From NCBI RefSeq assembly GCF_008520305.1, contig NZ_ML703279.1, positions 186,001-250,000 of the forward strand: a stretch of DNA of 64,000 nucleotides. The letters are read 5' to 3'. Under the pieces are notes generated by a model, which made no database searches, had not been told where the DNA came from, and saw nothing but the letters and a program-made list of their open reading frames with translations. Shown here piece after piece: positions 25,307 through 33,406 of the stretch; position 1 is the stretch's first letter, and each line of letters starts with the position of its first letter. Source of the stretch: Mesorhizobium sp. SARCC-RB16n (GTDB lineage Bacteria > Pseudomonadota > Alphaproteobacteria > Rhizobiales > Rhizobiaceae). The position numbers and the translations under genes are program-made.

Positions 25307-27568
25307 ATGAAACGCCAACCACGGATTCTGGCAGGCACAGCCCTTGGCCTGTTGATGGCATCCGCGCCGTTAGGCGCGTCCCCGCTACAGGGGACAGCCG
25401 CGTTCGGCCCCATGCAGCACGGCGCGACACCGCTGATCATCCTGGCGCAGGACACGCCTGCCGATCAGGGGCAGAGCGATCAGGAACAGCTCCGAAAGAA
25501 GAAGCGCGAGCAGCAACAGCAGTCCGCCCCGGCCGCCCAGCAGCCCGCCCCGGCGGCCTTGGAACAACAGCCGCGCAAGAAGAAGCACGACCAGCAGCAG
25601 CAGACCGCGCAAGCTCCGGCCGGCGAGGCGGCACCCGCCACTGACGAGCAGCAGCCGCGCAAGAAGAAGCGCGACCAGCAGCAACAGCAGACCGAGCAGG
25701 CTCCCGCCGGCGAGGCCGCGCCCGCCACCGGCGAGCAGCAGCCGCGCAAGAAGAAGCACGACCAGCAGCAACAACAGACCGAACAGGCTCCTGCAGGCGA
25801 GGCCGCGCCCGCCACCGGTGAGCAGCAGCCGCGCAAGAAGAAGCGCGACCAGCAGCAGCAGCAGACCGAGCAGGCTCCCGCCGGCCAGGCGGCACCCGCC
25901 ACCGACGAGCAGCAGCCGCGCAAGAAGAAGCACGACCAGCAGCAGCAGACCGGGCAGGCCCCGGCCGGCGAGGCGGCCCCTGCCAACGACAACCAGCCGA
26001 CCAAGCCCGGCAGGAAGCCCAAGCAGGATCAGCAGAAAGAGGCGCCGGCGCCGGAGAACACCCCAACGCCGAAGCAGGCTCCTGCCGGCGAAGCGACGCC
26101 GAAGGTTGAACCGGCCCCCGCCGGCGAGCAGCTTCCCGCCCAGGGCGAGCAGGACAAGACGAAGAAGCACGGCAGGAAACCGGCTGGCGAACAGCCGGCA
26201 AACGGCGAGCAGCCTGCGAACGGCCAACAGCCCGCGAACGGCGAGCAGCCGCAGACCGGCAAACAGCCGGCCACCGGCGAACAGCCGGCGACGGGACAGC
26301 AGCCCGCTACCGGCAGGCCCGCTACCACAGGGAAAGCCGCGCCTGTCCAAGGCGAAAACCCGGTTCAGGGCGAAGCGCCCGCCGACAAGAACGCCGCCCC
26401 CCTCCTCGACAGCCAGAAGGATGCCAGGCGCAAGGGTCGCGGCGAGAACGGCCAGGGCAAGCCTGCCAACCAGAATGGCGAAGAGCAGAATGGCGGGCAG
26501 CAAAATGGCGGGCAAAATGCCCAGCAGGGCGGTGACCAGGGCCGGAAGCCGGTTGCGGCGCCCGTGGATCAGGGTCCGCCTCCAACCGACGACAAGGCCG
26601 CCCAGGAGGCGATCAAGCCCGAAAAAATCGTTCCGGTTACGGAAGAAAAGGGTAAGCGCCTTGATCGCGCCCCCGACGAGAATATCCGTGACCGCCGCCG
26701 GCCCAAGGGCGTCGACGTGCTCAAGGAGATCGGCGACCGCGTCATCATCCAGCTCAACGACCAGACGTTCGTCCAAAGCAATGACCGCCCGCGCATGACC
26801 CGCGGCGCCAAGGATGTCTACTACGAGGACCTGCCGCAGGGCCGCACACGCGAGACGGTCGAGCGCGACAATGGGTTCCGGATCGTCACCATCCGCAACC
26901 GCTACGGCGACATCCTGCAGCGGTCGCGCATCGCGCCCGACGGTCGCGAATATGTGCTGAGCTATGTCGACGAGCGCAGCTACCAGGACGAAAATGACTG
27001 GCGCGATCCCGGCGATGACCTGCCGCCGATGCGGCTGACCATTCCGCGCCGTGATTACATCCTCGATTCCGAGAATGTCGAAAGCCCCGACGACTACTAT
27101 AGCTTCCTCGAACAGCCGCCGGTGGAGAAGGTGCAGCGTCTCTATTCGATCAACGAGGTCAAACGTTCGGCCCGCGTGCGTGACATTGCCCGGCGCATCG
27201 ACCTCGATACGCTGAACTTCGAATTCGGCTCCTCTTCGATCTCCGACACCGAGGTGCAGAAGCTCCAGGGTGTCGCCGACGCCATGGAGAAGCTGTTGAA
27301 GAAGAACCCGGCGGAGACCTTCCTGATCGAGGGCCACACCGACGCCGTCGGCACGCCGGAGGCGAACCTTGCCTTGTCGGATCGCCGTGCCGAAGCGGTT
27401 GCGGAAGCGCTGACCAATGCCTTCGGCATCCCGCCCGAGAACCTGACGACACAGGGCTATGGCGAGGAGTATCTGAAGGTCGACACCTCGGCGCCCAACC
27501 GCGAGAACCGGCGCGTCGCCATCCGCCGCATCACCCCGCTGGTGGCGCCGGTGGCGAGCAACGACTGA
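25307..27568 (+). CDS. OmpA-family envelope protein with long repeat region
   Basis: A 753-residue protein. A signal peptide covers residues 1 to about 24. Residues 63-229 are six copies of a 27-29 residue unit starting RKKK(R/H)(D/E)QQQQ and ending APATxEQQP. Residues 230-390 are a second low-complexity part rich in Asn, Gly, Gln, Pro. Residues about 430-620 form an unknown globular part (RPKGVDVLKEIGDRVIIQLND). Residues 634-746 are an OmpA-like peptidoglycan-binding domain (LIEGHTDAVGTPEANLALSDRR). The basic Gln-rich repeats probably make an extended periplasmic stalk. The protein is longer than most OmpA-like proteins because of the repeats. Chromosomal, single gene. Confidence 0.9.
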   Translation: MKRQPRILAGTALGLLMASAPLGASPLQGTAAFGPMQHGATPLIILAQDTPADQGQSDQEQLRKKKREQQQQSAPAAQQPAPAALEQQPRKKKHDQQQQTAQAPAGEAAPATDEQQPRKKKRDQQQQQTEQAPAGEAAPATGEQQPRKKKHDQQQQQTEQAPAGEAAPATGEQQPRKKKRDQQQQQTEQAPAGQAAPATDEQQPRKKKHDQQQQTGQAPAGEAAPANDNQPTKPGRKPKQDQQKEAPAPENTPTPKQAPAGEATPKVEPAPAGEQLPAQGEQDKTKKHGRKPAGEQPANGEQPANGQQPANGEQPQTGKQPATGEQPATGQQPATGRPATTGKAAPVQGENPVQGEAPADKNAAPLLDSQKDARRKGRGENGQGKPANQNGEEQNGGQQNGGQNAQQGGDQGRKPVAAPVDQGPPPTDDKAAQEAIKPEKIVPVTEEKGKRLDRAPDENIRDRRRPKGVDVLKEIGDRVIIQLNDQTFVQSNDRPRMTRGAKDVYYEDLPQGRTRETVERDNGFRIVTIRNRYGDILQRSRIAPDGREYVLSYVDERSYQDENDWRDPGDDLPPMRLTIPRRDYILDSENVESPDDYYSFLEQPPVEKVQRLYSINEVKRSARVRDIARRIDLDTLNFEFGSSSISDTEVQKLQGVADAMEKLLKKNPAETFLIEGHTDAVGTPEANLALSDRRAEAVAEALTNAFGIPPENLTTQGYGEEYLKVDTSAPNRENRRVAIRRITPLVAPVASND
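25493..25990 (+). repeat. In-frame tandem repeats of 81 to 87 bases
   Basis: Six units encode RKKK, a Q tract and an Ala/Pro-rich tail; units alternate between KR and KH after the lysines. Unit lengths differ only by whole codons in the CAG/CAA tract, so slippage keeps the frame. The repeat number may vary between strains. Confidence 0.85.
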
Positions 27569-27815
27569 CCCGCGTTTCCAGCGACTTACAGTGATTTCTG
27601 GAATCAGGTCGGCAACAAGGTCCCATCCCGGTCAACCGGGATGGGCTGGACTACGGATAGCATGGCCTGGGCCAACAAGAATTGTATAGCCCCTGGAGCA
27701 GGCTCATTGAATCACCAGGCTTCGCACCCCAGATTCTTGTCTGGGCGTTCCCTGCCCCGTCCCGACTCCAGCGGGACGCATTGAGCCCCGCCGGCCCTCT
27801 CCGGCGGGGTTTTTT
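27569..27815 (+). ncRNA. Possible small RNA ending in a strong terminator
   Basis: The gap between the OmpA-type gene and the SDR gene contains a hairpin (cccatcccggtcaaccgggatggg), a second short stem (cccagattcttgtctggg) and a terminator at 27786-27815. It may be a long 3' untranslated region or a separate small RNA. No known RNA family is recognised. Confidence 0.3.
27786..27815 (+). terminator. Rho-independent terminator
   Basis: ccccgccgg, 6-base loop, ccggcgggg followed by six T. It is oriented for plus-strand transcripts, 218 bases after the OmpA-type gene. Confidence 0.85.
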
Positions 27816-27833
27816 GCTTCGGGGTGATGTCCG

Positions 27834-28700
27834 CTAATAGATGCTTTTGACGTTCGTCTCGGAATTGGCGAACACCTCGTCGGGCACAAAGAAATCTCCC
27901 GCCAACGGTCCCGTCGCGCCAGGAGCATAGATAGAGAAATCGCTGGCGCCTTCGGCGCGCAGCACCTCCTCGTCGATGTAGAAATTCCCTGTCGCCTCGC
28001 GCGACGGCCGCATGAAGATCGCGTGCGCGGCATCGGCCATGATCTCGGGCGACCGGCTCATCGCCGCCACCGTCGCGCCACCCAGGAGATTGCGCACCGC
28101 CGCCGTGTCGATGGTCGAGATCGGCCACAGCGAATTGACCGCGATGCCATCGCCAGCGAATTCCGCGCTCATGCCCAGAGTGCACATCGACATGCCGAAC
28201 TTGGCCATGGTGTAGGCCACGTGGTTCTTGAACCATTTGGCCTTCATGTCGAGCGGCGGCGCCAGATTCAGGATGTGAGGGTTTTTAGCCAACTTCAGGT
28301 GCGGGATGCACATTTTGGAAACGAGGAAGGTGCCGCGCGTGTTGATCTGATGCATCAGGTCGTAGCGCTTCATGTCGGTTTCCAGCGTCCCGGTGAGCTG
28401 GATGGCGCTGGCATTGTTGACGCAGATATCGATGCCGCCGAATGTCTCGACGGTCCTGGCGACCGCCTCGGCGACCTGCGCTTCCTCGCGAATGTCGCAC
28501 AGCACCGGCAGCGCCTTGCCACCGGCCTGCTCGATCTCCTGCGCCGCGCTGTAGATCGTGCCCGGCAACTTGGGATGCGGCTCGGCGGTCTTGGCCGCGA
28601 TTGTCACATTGGCGCCGTCGCGCGCGGCCCGCAGCGCGATCGCCAGCCCGATGCCACGCGACCCGCCGGAGATGAACAGCGTCTTTCCCTTGAGCGACAT
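27834..28700 (-). CDS. SDR-family oxidoreductase, HSDL2-like
   Basis: A 288-residue protein. The Rossmann NAD(P) site is FISGGSRGIGLAIA (residues 8-21), with NNASAI further on and the catalytic YTMAK. The wording around it (HILNLAPPLDMKAKWFKNHVAY) matches the hydroxysteroid dehydrogenase-like protein 2 group, where the residue before PPL is often the catalytic Ser; here it is Ala. The substrate is unknown. Cytoplasmic, monocistronic. Confidence 0.85.
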   Translation of the reverse strand: MSLKGKTLFISGGSRGIGLAIALRAARDGANVTIAAKTAEPHPKLPGTIYSAAQEIEQAGGKALPVLCDIREEAQVAEAVARTVETFGGIDICVNNASAIQLTGTLETDMKRYDLMHQINTRGTFLVSKMCIPHLKLAKNPHILNLAPPLDMKAKWFKNHVAYTMAKFGMSMCTLGMSAEFAGDGIAVNSLWPISTIDTAAVRNLLGGATVAAMSRSPEIMADAAHAIFMRPSREATGNFYIDEEVLRAEGASDFSIYAPGATGPLAGDFFVPDEVFANSETNVKSIY

Positions 28701-28835
28701 TTTTCCTCCGCTTCCTTACACTTCTTTGCACGATCCTTGCCCGCGCCGCTGCGGGATACAAGGGCTTGCGACGGGAAGCCGTGGTGACGCTGCGGAGGCA
28801 GGGCGCTGAAACCCGTTGGATTCGCGGCAAGAACG

Positions 28836-28867
28836 ATATATGTTCTATACAAACAGGTAGAATATAT
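28836..28867 (+). promoter_or_regulatory. Operator upstream of vapB-type gene
   Basis: An imperfect inverted repeat, atatatgttcta and tagaatatatat, ends one base before the antitoxin start. This is where the antitoxin or the complex would bind to repress its own operon. Confidence 0.65.
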
Positions 28868-29134
28868 ATGGCACTCTCGATCAAAAACAGGGAAGTCGAG
28901 CAATTGGCGCGTGAACTCGCCCGCCGCCGCCGCGTGTCCGTGACGGAGGCGATCCGTCAGAGCCTTGAGCGTGAGGTTGCGCGCGAACGGTTGGTGCCTC
29001 GCGATGATGCAAGCGACCTATTTCAACGGTTGATGGCGATTTCCGATAGCGCCGGAAAAATCCCCAAACGCGCAAACGCGCTGACCGACGATGAAATTCT
29101 CGGTTACGACGAATTCGGAATCCTGACGAAATGA
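28868..29134 (+). CDS. VapB-type antitoxin
   Basis: An 88-residue protein of the Rv0623/PSK-type VapB family. The first 40 residues form a ribbon-helix-helix (MALSIKNREVEQLARELARRR, then VSVTEAIRQSLEREV). The C-terminal tail (NALTDDEILGYDEFGIL) is the usual toxin-wrapping part. It overlaps the toxin start by four bases (ATGA). It would neutralise VapC and repress the operon through the repeat just upstream. Confidence 0.92.
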   Translation: MALSIKNREVEQLARELARRRRVSVTEAIRQSLEREVARERLVPRDDASDLFQRLMAISDSAGKIPKRANALTDDEILGYDEFGILTK

Positions 29135-29520
29135 TCATCGATTCCTCGGTCCTGGTCGCCATTCTACGTGTCGAACCGGGCTTCGAACGTTTCGTCCTCG
29201 CGATCGCGCAGGCCAAGAGACGGTTGCTGGCAGCGCCAACCTTTCTTGAAACCACCATGCTGCTCGCGGGCGACCGGCAGGATGAAATCCTGGATCGCCT
29301 CGACCGCTTCCTGCGCACCGCCTCGATCGATACAATCGACTTCACGGCCGACCATGCAGCGGTCGCCCGGCAAGCCTTCCTGCGCTACGGCAAGGGCCGG
29401 CATCCGGCGGGGTTGAAATACGGCGACTGCATTGCCTACGCCACGGCCCGGCTCGAAGCCATGCCGCTGCTCTTTAAAGGTGATGATTTCCGCCTGACCG
29501 ATATCGAAGCCGCGGTCTGA
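29131..29520 (+). CDS. VapC-type PIN-domain toxin
   Basis: A 129-residue PIN ribonuclease. The acidic site is visible: D4 (MIIDSSVL), E40 (FLETTML), D in YGDCIAYA and D in FKGDDF. These bind the metal that cleaves RNA. Length and motif order match VapC. Coupled to the antitoxin gene upstream. Chromosomal module. Confidence 0.93.
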   Translation: MIIDSSVLVAILRVEPGFERFVLAIAQAKRRLLAAPTFLETTMLLAGDRQDEILDRLDRFLRTASIDTIDFTADHAAVARQAFLRYGKGRHPAGLKYGDCIAYATARLEAMPLLFKGDDFRLTDIEAAV

Positions 29521-29526
29521 TCGATA

Positions 29527-30171
29527 TCAGACCAGCACCAGCCCCTGTCGCATCGCAATAGCGATGGCATCCGTACGATTGGCGGCGCCGAGCTTGATCA
29601 GGATCGCGGCGACATGGAATTTCGCCGTATGCACGGAGATGTTGAGTCGCCGCGCGATCACCTTGTTGGGCGCGCCTTCGGCGAGCAGCGCCAGCACTTC
29701 CGCTTCGCGTGGCGACAGCGCTGGCCGGGCGGCGTGCTCGTCCAAGACTTCATCCTCGAATGGCTCGCCATCGCCGGCGCTGAAATCCTCACGATGTCCG
29801 GGCGCACGGCCATTGCCCGATATGCTGTAGCCAGCGGCGGCCAACCGCGCCGCCGCGGCGATCAGCAGGTCGTCCGTGCCGGCGGGCATGACGGCAGACA
29901 CCCCGCCGGCAGACCGCTCGCCGCTGGCGCGCGCCACCGAGAGCAGCACCCGTGGCACCGAGGCCGGCACGGCATCCCTGCTCCTGTCGTCGACGATCGC
30001 AACGTCGGCCCTGCCGCCGCCAACCACCACCGGCAACAGGTCGTCGCTGGCGGCAAGCGAGGCGGCCAGACGCTCGGCGCGCCCGGCATCGCCAAGCGCA
30101 ATCAGCACCACCAGCCGCCGCGAAGCCGCAGTATCGGTCCCGATCCGATCACTGGCGAGTGTTTCCATCAT
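29527..30171 (-). CDS. LuxR-type transcriptional regulator
   Basis: A 214-residue protein. The N-terminal part is receiver-like but has lost the usual phospho-acceptor arrangement. The C-terminal part is a LuxR/FixJ HTH: LSPREAEVLALLAEGAPNKVIARRLNISVHTAKFHVAAILIKLGAANRTDA. A ribosome site (agagga) overlaps the stop of the pseudoprotease gene just upstream, so the two are one operon. It may control the divergent protease genes; this is inference. A second ATG one codon later is equally likely. Confidence 0.88.
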   Translation of the reverse strand: MMETLASDRIGTDTAASRRLVVLIALGDAGRAERLAASLAASDDLLPVVVGGGRADVAIVDDRSRDAVPASVPRVLLSVARASGERSAGGVSAVMPAGTDDLLIAAAARLAAAGYSISGNGRAPGHREDFSAGDGEPFEDEVLDEHAARPALSPREAEVLALLAEGAPNKVIARRLNISVHTAKFHVAAILIKLGAANRTDAIAIAMRQGLVLV

Positions 30172-30176
30172 TCCTC

Positions 30177-31049
30177 TCAGCTCAGCGGTTTTTCGCCGAT
30201 GGTCAGCACGACGTCGCGCTGTTCGCCGCCACGAACGACACCCAACGTCACCGAGGCACCGGCACTGTCGGGCCCGAGCCGGCGGATCAGGTCGCGCGGG
30301 CCATGCACCGCCTCACCGTTCCACGCCACGATGATGTCGCCGAGCGAGAGGCCAGCGGCCTTGGCAGGGCCATTGTCGTCGAGGCTCATCACCATTGCTC
30401 CATGCGCGTCGCGGTCACGCACCGGATGCAGGCCGGCGCCGAGATAGCCGCGCGCGACATGGCCCTTTTCGCGCAAGGTGGCGACAGCCCGCTCGATCGT
30501 CTCGTAAGGCATGACCAGCGCCCGGCCACGCGGCCCGAACAACAGCATGCCGATCAGCGTGCCCTTGGCGTCGAGCACCGGGCCGCCCTCGAAGCGGCCG
30601 CCGGCGCCGACGGCCAGGTTGATGCGCCGGTCGATGGTACCGCCGCGCATCGAGCGCCAGGCCGGACCGACTTCGCCGACCGAGCCGGACACAGCCAATG
30701 CTGCCCCCTGGCTGTTGCCGATGGCAATGGCGATGTTGCCCGGCCGAACGGCATCGGCTTTGGCCAGGACAGGCGCGGTGGTAGCATCCGCCGGCTTCAG
30801 CAGGGCGACGCCGGTCGAAGGATCGCGGCCGATGAGTTCGGCCTTCACCGTCGCGCCGGAGGCCAGCGTCAGTTCGATCTCCTCGCCGGCCTCGACGGCT
30901 TCCTCGGCGGTGACGAAATAGCCGTCGCGCCAATGGAAGGCGCTGGCCGTGCGGTGGTGATGAGTGGCGAAGCTCGCCATGGCAGGGGCGGCCTTGGCGG
31001 CCAGATCGGCGATGGCGTCTGAAAACGCGCTCAGGTTGAAGTCGCTCAT
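30177..31049 (-). CDS. Trypsin-like (S1C/HtrA) paralogue with no catalytic triad, plus PDZ
   Basis: A 290-residue protein with the S1C fold followed by one PDZ domain (LGAGLHPV, then GPAKAAGLSLGDIIVAWNG). When aligned by eye with the neighbour at 31220, all three catalytic residues are replaced: His by E50 (FVTAEEAV), Asp by G80 (DPSTGVALL) and Ser by E154 (RFEGGPV). The surrounding fold is intact (NIAIAIGNSQG), so it was kept as a non-catalytic form. There is no signal peptide. It is first in a two-gene unit with the LuxR-type gene and divergent from the active protease. Confidence 0.88.
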   Translation of the reverse strand: MSDFNLSAFSDAIADLAAKAAPAMASFATHHHRTASAFHWRDGYFVTAEEAVEAGEEIELTLASGATVKAELIGRDPSTGVALLKPADATTAPVLAKADAVRPGNIAIAIGNSQGAALAVSGSVGEVGPAWRSMRGGTIDRRINLAVGAGGRFEGGPVLDAKGTLIGMLLFGPRGRALVMPYETIERAVATLREKGHVARGYLGAGLHPVRDRDAHGAMVMSLDDNGPAKAAGLSLGDIIVAWNGEAVHGPRDLIRRLGPDSAGASVTLGVVRGGEQRDVVLTIGEKPLS

Positions 31050-31219
31050 AAGGGTCTCCTGGGTTTCTTGCATGTCCCAGATATCGCTCGACGGCGCGCT
31101 TGCAGGTACTCGCCTGACGGCTAGTTGCGGGTTTGACTGGCCATCTGGTCAGGTCGCGGCGTTTCGGGCCGCTCCGCACATATAGTCACGAAAAAGCCTG
31201 AAAACACGGAACCCGACCT

Positions 31220-32170
31220 ATGGCCCTCGCCGCCCCCAAAATCCAATCCGATGACACTCTTCTCGACGCCTATTCCGAAACAGTAGCCGACGCCGTCGAC
31301 CGCATCGGCCCGGCCGTCTGCCGCATCGAGCGCATCGGCGGCCCGGGCGGCCATGGCTCGGGCTTCGTCATCGCGCCGGACGGGCTGGTCGTCACCAATT
31401 TCCATGTCGTGGGTGACGCCAGAACGGTGCGCGTCTCGATGCCGGACGGCGCCTCCAGCGAGGGCCGCGTGCTCGGTCGCGACCCCGATACCGACATCGC
31501 CCTGGTGCGCGCCGACGGCAGCTTCGCCGATGTGGCGCCGCTCGGCGATTCCAAGCGGCTGCGGCGCGGCCAGATCGCGATTGCCATCGGCAACCCGCTG
31601 GGCTTCGAATGGACCGTCACCTCGGGCGTCGTCTCGGCACTCGGCCGCTCCATGCGCGCTTCGACCGGTCGACTGATCGACGACGTCATCCAGACAGATG
31701 CGGCACTCAACCCCGGCAATTCCGGCGGCCCGCTGGTGTCGTCGGCGGGCGAAGTGATCGGCGTCAACACCGCGATGATCCACGGCGCGCAAGGCATTGC
31801 GTTTGCGGTCGCCTCGAACACCGCGAACTTTGTCATTTCGGAGATCATCCGCTTCGGCCGCGTGCGGCGCGCCTTCATCGGCGTCTCCGCCGACACCGTA
31901 AACCTGCCGCGACGCGCAGCACTCTTGTCGCAGGTGTCGACCAGCACGGCGGTACGCCTGCGCAGCGTCGAGAAGGACGGCCCGGCGGCCAAGGCAGGTC
32001 TCAAGGAAGGCGACATCATCGCCGCCATCGACGGGCGCCCGGTGACCGGCGTCGACGACCTCGTGCGCATGCTCGACGCCGAGCGCATCGGCCGCGAGAC
32101 ACAGTGCACGGTGGTGCGCCGCACCGGCGTCAGCCAGGTGGCGGTAACGCCGGTGGCGCGGGCGAGCTGA
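31220..32170 (+). CDS. HtrA/DegP-like serine protease with PDZ
   Basis: A 316-residue S1C protease. Its triad is visible: H62 (VTNFHVV), D92 (DPDTDIALV) and S168 (NPGNSGGPL). A PDZ domain covers about residues 215-310 (GPAAKAGLKEGDIIAAIDGRPV). No signal peptide is seen at the N-terminus, which is unusual for HtrA proteins and suggests a cytoplasmic site or another export route. It is divergent from a catalytically dead paralogue, with 170 bases between, so joint control is likely. Confidence 0.9.
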   Translation: MALAAPKIQSDDTLLDAYSETVADAVDRIGPAVCRIERIGGPGGHGSGFVIAPDGLVVTNFHVVGDARTVRVSMPDGASSEGRVLGRDPDTDIALVRADGSFADVAPLGDSKRLRRGQIAIAIGNPLGFEWTVTSGVVSALGRSMRASTGRLIDDVIQTDAALNPGNSGGPLVSSAGEVIGVNTAMIHGAQGIAFAVASNTANFVISEIIRFGRVRRAFIGVSADTVNLPRRAALLSQVSTSTAVRLRSVEKDGPAAKAGLKEGDIIAAIDGRPVTGVDDLVRMLDAERIGRETQCTVVRRTGVSQVAVTPVARAS

Positions 32171-32179
32171 GACTGCCGT

Positions 32180-32605
32180 TCAAACCCCCGCCGCGCCTTC
32201 CGCATACTGCGCCAAAAATTCCTCGCTGGGCGGGATCGGCTTGATGACGTCGACCAGCACGCCGTTGGGATCCCGGGTGATGAAATGGCGCTGGCCGAAG
32301 GGCTCGTTGCGTAGTGTGCGCAGGATCGGCAGACCGGCAGCAAGGATCCGCTCATAGACCGCATCGGGATCGCGGACCTCGAAATTGATCAGCAGCCCAG
32401 AAGTGCGCCCCCGCCCCTCCTCCGGGATGGTCTCATGGTCGCCCTGGACAATGCCGAGGTTCACTCGCCTGTTGTCCACCGATTGCAGATGCACGTACCA
32501 GTCGCTCGTAAACAGCGGCCGGAAGCCGAAATGCCTGACGTAGAAGGCCGCCGTGCCGACGACGTCGCCGGTCATCAATACCGGGTAATAGCTTGATATC
32601 TTCAT
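32180..32605 (-). CDS. VOC-family (glyoxalase/bleomycin-resistance-like) protein
   Basis: A 141-residue protein starting [17 protein letters not shown], after a ggagaagg site. One VOC (vicinal oxygen chelate) module pair fills its length: the N-terminal beta-alpha-beta-beta-beta block ends around [15 protein letters not shown], and the second half holds [19 protein letters not shown]. The substrate is unknown. It is divergent from a TetR gene with repeat operators between, so the TetR protein probably represses it. Confidence 0.85.
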   Translation of the reverse strand: MKISSYYPVLMTGDVVGTAAFYVRHFGFRPLFTSDWYVHLQSVDNRRVNLGIVQGDHETIPEEGRGRTSGLLINFEVRDPDAVYERILAAGLPILRTLRNEPFGQRHFITRDPNGVLVDVIKPIPPSEEFLAQYAEGAAGV

Positions 32606-32620
32606 CTTTCCTTCTCCCAT

Positions 32621-32670
32621 CAATTAACATACAGTCTGCATGTAAATTCAATTAACATACAGGCTGCATG
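32621..32670. promoter_or_regulatory. Two direct repeats between VOC and TetR genes
   Basis: Two 22-base copies (32621-32642 and 32649-32670, one mismatch, period 28) starting caattaacataca and ending ctgcatg. They fill the divergent gap and are the likely TetR binding sites. Confidence 0.85.
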
Positions 32671-32671
32671 C

Positions 32672-33265
32672 ATGCAACAGGAGACCGGCCGCCGCTCGAA
32701 CCGCGACCGCACCGAGGCGACACGGGCCGACCTGATCGCGGCGGCGCGGAAACTGTTTACGGAGAAGTCCTATGCCGAGACCGGCACGGCGGAGATCGTT
32801 GCCGCCGCCGGCGTGACGCGCGGAGCGCTCTACCACCACTTTGCCGACAAGCAGGCGCTTTTCGCCGCCGTGGTCGAACAGGAAGCCGCGGCGGTAGCGC
32901 GGGAGATTGACCGCGCCGCCCCGCCCTCGCTCAGTGCGCGCGATGCGATGATTGCCGGTTCCGACGCCTATCTCACGGCCATGCGCACGCCCGGCCGCAC
33001 GCGGCTCTTGCTGCTCGATGGCCCGGCCGTGCTAGGCCGCGCCGCCATGGATGCGATCGACAACCGCCACGGCAACCGCTCACTACGCGAGGGCCTGGTC
33101 GCGTCGATGCGGACGCAGTCGATGAAAAGACTGCCGCCGGAAGCGCTGACCGCCCTGCTTGGCTCGGCTTTCGACCGGGCGGCGCTCGCTATCGAGGCCG
33201 GTGCATCAGCCGAGGACTACCGCGCCGTTCTCATGGCGCTGATAGACGGACTGTCGCGCGCATAA
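32672..33265 (+). CDS. TetR-family repressor
   Basis: A 197-residue regulator. The N-terminal HTH covers about residues 15-62 (TRADLIAAARKLFTEKSYAETGTAEIVAAAGVTRGALYHHFADKQALF). The C-terminal ligand domain is helical. Its start lies within two bases of the second operator repeat, typical of autoregulation. The ligand is unknown. A truncated RiPP-like reading frame overlaps and follows its 3' end. Confidence 0.92.
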   Translation: MQQETGRRSNRDRTEATRADLIAAARKLFTEKSYAETGTAEIVAAAGVTRGALYHHFADKQALFAAVVEQEAAAVAREIDRAAPPSLSARDAMIAGSDAYLTAMRTPGRTRLLLLDGPAVLGRAAMDAIDNRHGNRSLREGLVASMRTQSMKRLPPEALTALLGSAFDRAALAIEAGASAEDYRAVLMALIDGLSRA

Positions 33266-33347
33266 TGAGAAACCGACATTACGCAAGCGCGGGAAATTGA
33301 CCGTCCGCACGGCGCAGATCGTGGGTTCCGGGATGACGATGATCTAA
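33246..33347 (+). pseudogene. Truncated copy of a RiPP-type precursor gene
   Basis: The frame gives EKPTLRKRGKLTVRTAQIV then GSGMTMI and TAA at 33345-33347, matching the intact peptide at 41593 (EKPTLRKRGKLTARTAQIV then VSGVTII). The codons before EKP have no start and a stop at 33243-33245, so the MKKPY start is missing. It therefore looks dead. As at the intact copy, it directly follows a TetR gene. Confidence 0.75.
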
Positions 33348-33406
33348 TGACGTCCAGGGCGGTCCCGGGTCCAGCAGCTGGCGACGTACTATTTCCAACG
33401 CCAGTT

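Noticed and set aside
25493-25990. CRISPR array
   Set aside because: The repeats are in-frame coding units of 81-87 bases without spacers of constant length; they encode a protein repeat.
25385-27337. A 650-residue open frame on the minus strand opposite the OmpA-type gene
   Set aside because: It is the mirror of the GC-rich repeat gene, Leu/Gly/Arg-biased with no domain or start signal; the plus-strand gene has a signal peptide and an OmpA domain.
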